From Methanomethylicus sp964513415 (GTDB lineage: Archaea > Thermoproteota > Methanomethylicia > Methanomethylicales > Methanomethylicaceae), in assembly GCA_964513415.1 (NCBI GenBank), contig CAZEMX010000021.1:1-23557 (forward strand): DNA of 23,557 nt, read 5' to 3'. This document shows, piece by piece, positions 21,417 to 23,557 of the stretch. The notes below the pieces were generated by a model. It searched no databases. It was not told the origin of the DNA and saw only the letters and a program-made list of their open reading frames with translations. Every line of letters begins with the position of its first letter. Position 1 is the first letter of the stretch. The position numbers and the translations under genes were made by a program.

Positions 21417-21752
21417 GTGCGCATGTGGATGGTCGAACCTGAAGTCATGTGCCGGAAGCACCTCCTCGGCGAACACCTGGAGCTTCACATGTTCGTCGGG
21501 ACGATCAAGAAGGGCACAAGCCTCAAGGGCTACGCGGCGAACGGTCTCGTGGAGACGCGCAGCATCAACTTCCGGCATGAAGAGTTGGTGCGGGAAATGG
21601 AGCGCCGCGGCTACAACCACCGCACGCCGCTGAAGTTCCATGATAAGCTCGACGCGGGCGAGATTGATCGCCTCGCATCACTACGCGAACTCCTTTCGCG
21701 CTGCAAGGAGTGTCGTGCGCGGTTCCAGCAGCGACGCAAAATAAAGGAGTAG
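21417..21752 (+). CDS. DenV-like pyrimidine dimer DNA glycosylase family protein
   Basis: This 111-residue protein lines up by eye with T4 DenV (endonuclease V). KHLLGEHLELHMFVG corresponds to the T4 helix QHLMAEYRELPRVFG, with Glu22 at the catalytic Glu23 position, and EELVREMERRGYN corresponds to the T4 IELIAECLKRGFN segment. DenV excises UV-induced pyrimidine dimers using its N-terminal amine. Here residue 2 is Arg instead of the T4 Thr, and the protein is shorter than T4 DenV, so activity is uncertain. The GTG start at 21417 lies just after TGAGGTGA-like sequence. Confidence 0.65.
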   Translation: MRMWMVEPEVMCRKHLLGEHLELHMFVGTIKKGTSLKGYAANGLVETRSINFRHEELVREMERRGYNHRTPLKFHDKLDAGEIDRLASLRELLSRCKECRARFQQRRKIKE

Positions 21753-21755
21753 GTC

Positions 21756-21959
21756 ATGGTTGCACAAGGCACTCTTCTCCCCACCGAAATCCCGCAGCGC
21801 TTCCTGGTGCACGTGCGCTTCACCCACGAGCATCACCTCGCCGACAAGCGTCCGCTCACCAAGACGCACCTTACCTCCGACGAACTCGCTCTGGTCATGA
21901 AGACGGGCAGGCTCAACGGGCTCCTCGTGCACGAAGTCACGGTCTGTTTCCAGGCATGA
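21756..21959 (+). CDS. Hypothetical protein (67 aa)
   Basis: The start at 21756 follows AAAGGAG and comes four bases after the glycosylase stop. The product reads QRFLVHVRFTHEHHLADKRPLTKTHLTSDELALVM...GLLVHEVTVCF, a likely small alpha/beta domain with several histidines. No family is recognised. It is coupled to the next gene by ATGA. Confidence 0.6.
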   Translation: MVAQGTLLPTEIPQRFLVHVRFTHEHHLADKRPLTKTHLTSDELALVMKTGRLNGLLVHEVTVCFQA

Positions 21960-22210
21960 CTACCAAGTTCCACACCACCAACAACGCTACCTGGCGCGCG
22001 AAGAAGGCGCCGGTGGGCAAGGCGGGCAGCGAACGCATGGTCCTTTACACCATGGTCGCATCGCACCCGGGCATCAGTAGCGGGGAACTCGAGGACAAGT
22101 GGCCGTTCCGCTCCTCAATGCGCTCGCGTCTGAAGGAACTCTTCGACAAGCACCACATCGAACTGATCCGCGAGGCGGATTTGTTCGATGACTCGCAACC
22201 GTCCCAGTAA
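21956..22210 (+). CDS. Small winged-helix-like DNA-binding protein (84 aa)
   Basis: The ATG overlaps the upstream stop (ATGA). After a basic N-terminus (ATWRAKKAPVGKAG) the segment VLYTMVASHPGISSGELEDKW followed by SSMRSRLKELFDKHHIEL has the order of a winged-helix domain: a helix, then a turn with a Ser-Gly cap, then a recognition helix. It ends acidic (EADLFDDSQPS). It may regulate nearby genes, but this is inferred from the fold only. Confidence 0.55.
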   Translation: MTTKFHTTNNATWRAKKAPVGKAGSERMVLYTMVASHPGISSGELEDKWPFRSSMRSRLKELFDKHHIELIREADLFDDSQPSQ

Positions 22211-22234
22211 CCGCCAATGCGCGAAGGGGAGATC

Positions 22235-22732
22235 ATGGACTTGGCAACCGAGGGAGCAGCGCCTCCCTCACCCGTCATCGTAGCGCGTCGCTACCACGAC
22301 TTTTCCTGCGGGCACCGCGTGCACGGACACGAGTCCAAATGCGCGCACCTGCACGGGCACAACTACCGGGTGACTTTCACCCTGCAGGCGCCGAAGCTCG
22401 ACTCGGTCGGGAGGGTGCTCGACTTCTCGGCGATCAAGGACTACCTCTGCGAGTGGTTGGAGCAGAACTGGGACCACAAGTTTCTGGCGTGGGCGCAGGA
22501 TACGTACATGGGCGACTTGCTCGACGCATTCCACAACGGCGCCTATGCAGGCTCCGAAGCGGCGCGCATGTTCGAGAACTCGTTGGTCCTGGTCCCCTTC
22601 AACCCGACCGCAGAGAACATGGCGCTCTACTTGCTGGAGGTAGTCGCTCCTCAACTACTGCCCGACCACTGCAAGCTCATTCACGTGCGAGTCGAAGAGA
22701 CGCGCAAGTGTGCCGCGGAGGTCTACCTGTGA
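22235..22732 (+). CDS. queD: 6-carboxy-tetrahydropterin synthase
   Basis: QueD turns 7,8-dihydroneopterin triphosphate into CPH4, the QueE substrate. The motifs are FSCGH (His27), KCAHLHGH (Cys36, His40, His42), RVLDFSAIK, WDHKFL and FNPTAENMA, ending in a VEET strand. His27, His40 and His42 fit the zinc ligands and Cys36 the catalytic cysteine. At 165 residues it is longer than minimal QueD because of an N-terminal extension. The start at 22235 has GAAGGGGAG in front; an ATG at 22217 is in frame but lacks a ribosome-binding site. Confidence 0.9.
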   Translation: MDLATEGAAPPSPVIVARRYHDFSCGHRVHGHESKCAHLHGHNYRVTFTLQAPKLDSVGRVLDFSAIKDYLCEWLEQNWDHKFLAWAQDTYMGDLLDAFHNGAYAGSEAARMFENSLVLVPFNPTAENMALYLLEVVAPQLLPDHCKLIHVRVEETRKCAAEVYL

Positions 22733-23289
22733 ACGAAGCCGCACTGGAAGACGCAGTCGTTGCACTCCTTCGCCAAATCGAAGGCGACGACGCTAACCGA
22801 GAAGGCCTCTACGACACGCCGGGACGCGTCGCGAAGGCCTACAAGGAATGGTTCGCCGGCTACGGGGTGAACGTCCCTGCTCTCATGAAGACCTTTACCG
22901 ACGGGGCAGAGCGCTGCAACGAAATGGTGGTGCTCGACAACATCCCGGTCCAGTCGCACTGCGAGCACCACATGGCGCCCTTTGTCGGCAAGGCCATCGT
23001 CGGCTACATCCCCAATGGGCGCATCGTCGGGCTGAGCAAGATCCCCAAGTTGGTCAACGCGTTCGCGAAGCGCCTCCAGGTGCAGGAGCGTCTGACCAAC
23101 CAGGTCGCCGATGCGATGATGGAGCACCTACAACCGAAGGGCGTCGGTGTCATCATTCGCGCCGAGCACTTCTGCATGGCGACCCGAGGCGTGCATACGC
23201 CCGGTGTCTTCACGACGACCTCCGCGCTGCGGGGGAACTTCTACGAACGCGATGTACGCGCCGAGTTCCTGGCGCTGAGAAAGGAGTAA
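22729..23289 (+). CDS. folE: GTP cyclohydrolase I
   Basis: FolE opens GTP to 7,8-dihydroneopterin triphosphate, the first step of the preQ0 pathway. Zinc ligands are visible as Cys78 and His81 (SHCEHHMAPF) and Cys149 (AEHFCMATRGV). GLYDTPGRVAKAYKE, GLSKIPKLVNAFAKRLQVQERLTNQ and a C-terminal FLALRK complete the family's pattern. At 186 residues it is near the bacterial size. The GTG start at 22729 overlaps the queD stop (GTGA), so it is translationally coupled; a host folE usually exists, so this copy boosts precursor supply. Confidence 0.92.
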   Translation: MNEAALEDAVVALLRQIEGDDANREGLYDTPGRVAKAYKEWFAGYGVNVPALMKTFTDGAERCNEMVVLDNIPVQSHCEHHMAPFVGKAIVGYIPNGRIVGLSKIPKLVNAFAKRLQVQERLTNQVADAMMEHLQPKGVGVIIRAEHFCMATRGVHTPGVFTTTSALRGNFYERDVRAEFLALRKE

Positions 23290-23291
23290 CC

Positions 23292-23557
23292 GTGCCGACC
23301 ATTCCTCCCCGCTGCTCTGAAGCCATGATCCTGTTCGGGGGCGGGATCGACAGTTGCGCGCTGGTCGAGCTTTACCGACCCTACGACCCGATCCTGGTCT
23401 ACTTCGACTACGGCCAGAAGGCGTACTCGGGTGAAGTCGCTGCGACGATTCACTACGCGACCAAGTACGACTTGCGCTCGCATGTCATCAAAGTCCCTCC
23501 CACCATCCTCCCCTCCTCCCCGCTGACCGACGGGGCGATGGCGAGCGACCACGCGCA
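23292..23557 (+). CDS. queC: 7-cyano-7-deazaguanine synthase, partial (3' end beyond the window)
   Basis: QueC converts 7-carboxy-7-deazaguanine to preQ0 using ATP and ammonia. The 88 codons seen contain the PP-loop ATP-binding motif as MILFGGGIDSCALVELY and the family's YFDYGQKAYSGEVAA segment, followed by a shift to TKYDLRSHVIKV. The usual SGGxDS is GGGIDS here, with Gly in place of the first Ser. The GTG start at 23292 follows AAGGAG and sits three bases after the folE stop. The gene runs off the right edge, so the zinc-binding C-terminus is not visible. Confidence 0.85.
   Translation, partial: MPTIPPRCSEAMILFGGGIDSCALVELYRPYDPILVYFDYGQKAYSGEVAATIHYATKYDLRSHVIKVPPTILPSSPLTDGAMASDHA

Overview
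The window is GC-rich phage DNA, most likely from a tailed dsDNA phage or prophage. Genes are densely packed, many join through ATGA or GTGA overlaps, and the set includes a recombination and replication module (helicase, Sak4-like ATPase, DUF669-type ssDNA-binding protein, YqaJ exonuclease, RuvC-like resolvase, primase-helicase), an HNH endonuclease and many small unknown proteins. There are no ribosomal, tRNA or host housekeeping genes. Nearly every gene carries the ribosome-binding sequence GAAAGGA(G/T). This pairs with a 16S rRNA tail ending ...CCUCCUUUCU (found in many beta- and alphaproteobacteria and Gram-positives) better than with the enterobacterial ...CCUCCUUA, so I infer a non-enteric host.

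Layout. From about 13.46 kb down to 92 the genes read leftward (minus strand); from 13.575 kb to the right edge they read rightward. The 112-bp gap between the two arms is the divergence point. The leftward arm starts with an SF2 DEAH helicase. A 1.1-kb stretch with no convincing gene follows. It holds a strong sigma70-type promoter (TTGACT, 17-bp spacer, TACAAT), repeats upstream of that promoter, and an apparently untranslated leader of about 880 nt. Next come a small protein, a MoxR-like AAA+ ATPase, a helical/coiled-coil protein, a metallopeptidase-like plus VWA (MIDAS) protein, and a run of small unknown proteins, three with membrane segments or export signals. Others in this run are a DUF2325-like protein, a protein with an alanine-rich tandem-repeat tail, an ADP-ribosyltransferase-like protein, a frame-broken zinc-ribbon gene and a Tat-signal protein. 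A leftward intrinsic terminator at 1152-1222 closes the unit. The 518-1341 gap also carries an elaborate nested inverted repeat. The HNH endonuclease lies at the left end, and a possible next gene runs off the edge.

The rightward arm is a replication/recombination operon: unknown protein, Sak4-like ATPase, ssDNA-binding protein, a possible CTG-start small gene, YqaJ nuclease, RuvC-like resolvase and primase-helicase. A basic, Lys/Pro-rich, H1-like protein then has its own promoter and its own strong terminator. The last block contains queE, a small membrane protein, a DenV-like glycosylase, two small proteins (one winged-helix-like), queD, folE and the start of queC. FolE, QueD, QueE and QueC together convert GTP to preQ0 (7-cyano-7-deazaguanine), so the phage probably makes preQ0 to modify its own DNA. 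The base-inserting transglycosylase (DpdA) is not in the window.

The best candidates for under-described biology are the MoxR/coiled-coil/VWA operon, the ADP-ribosyltransferase-like gene, the long structured leader with paired 5'-UTR hairpins, and the nested inverted repeat at 719-859.
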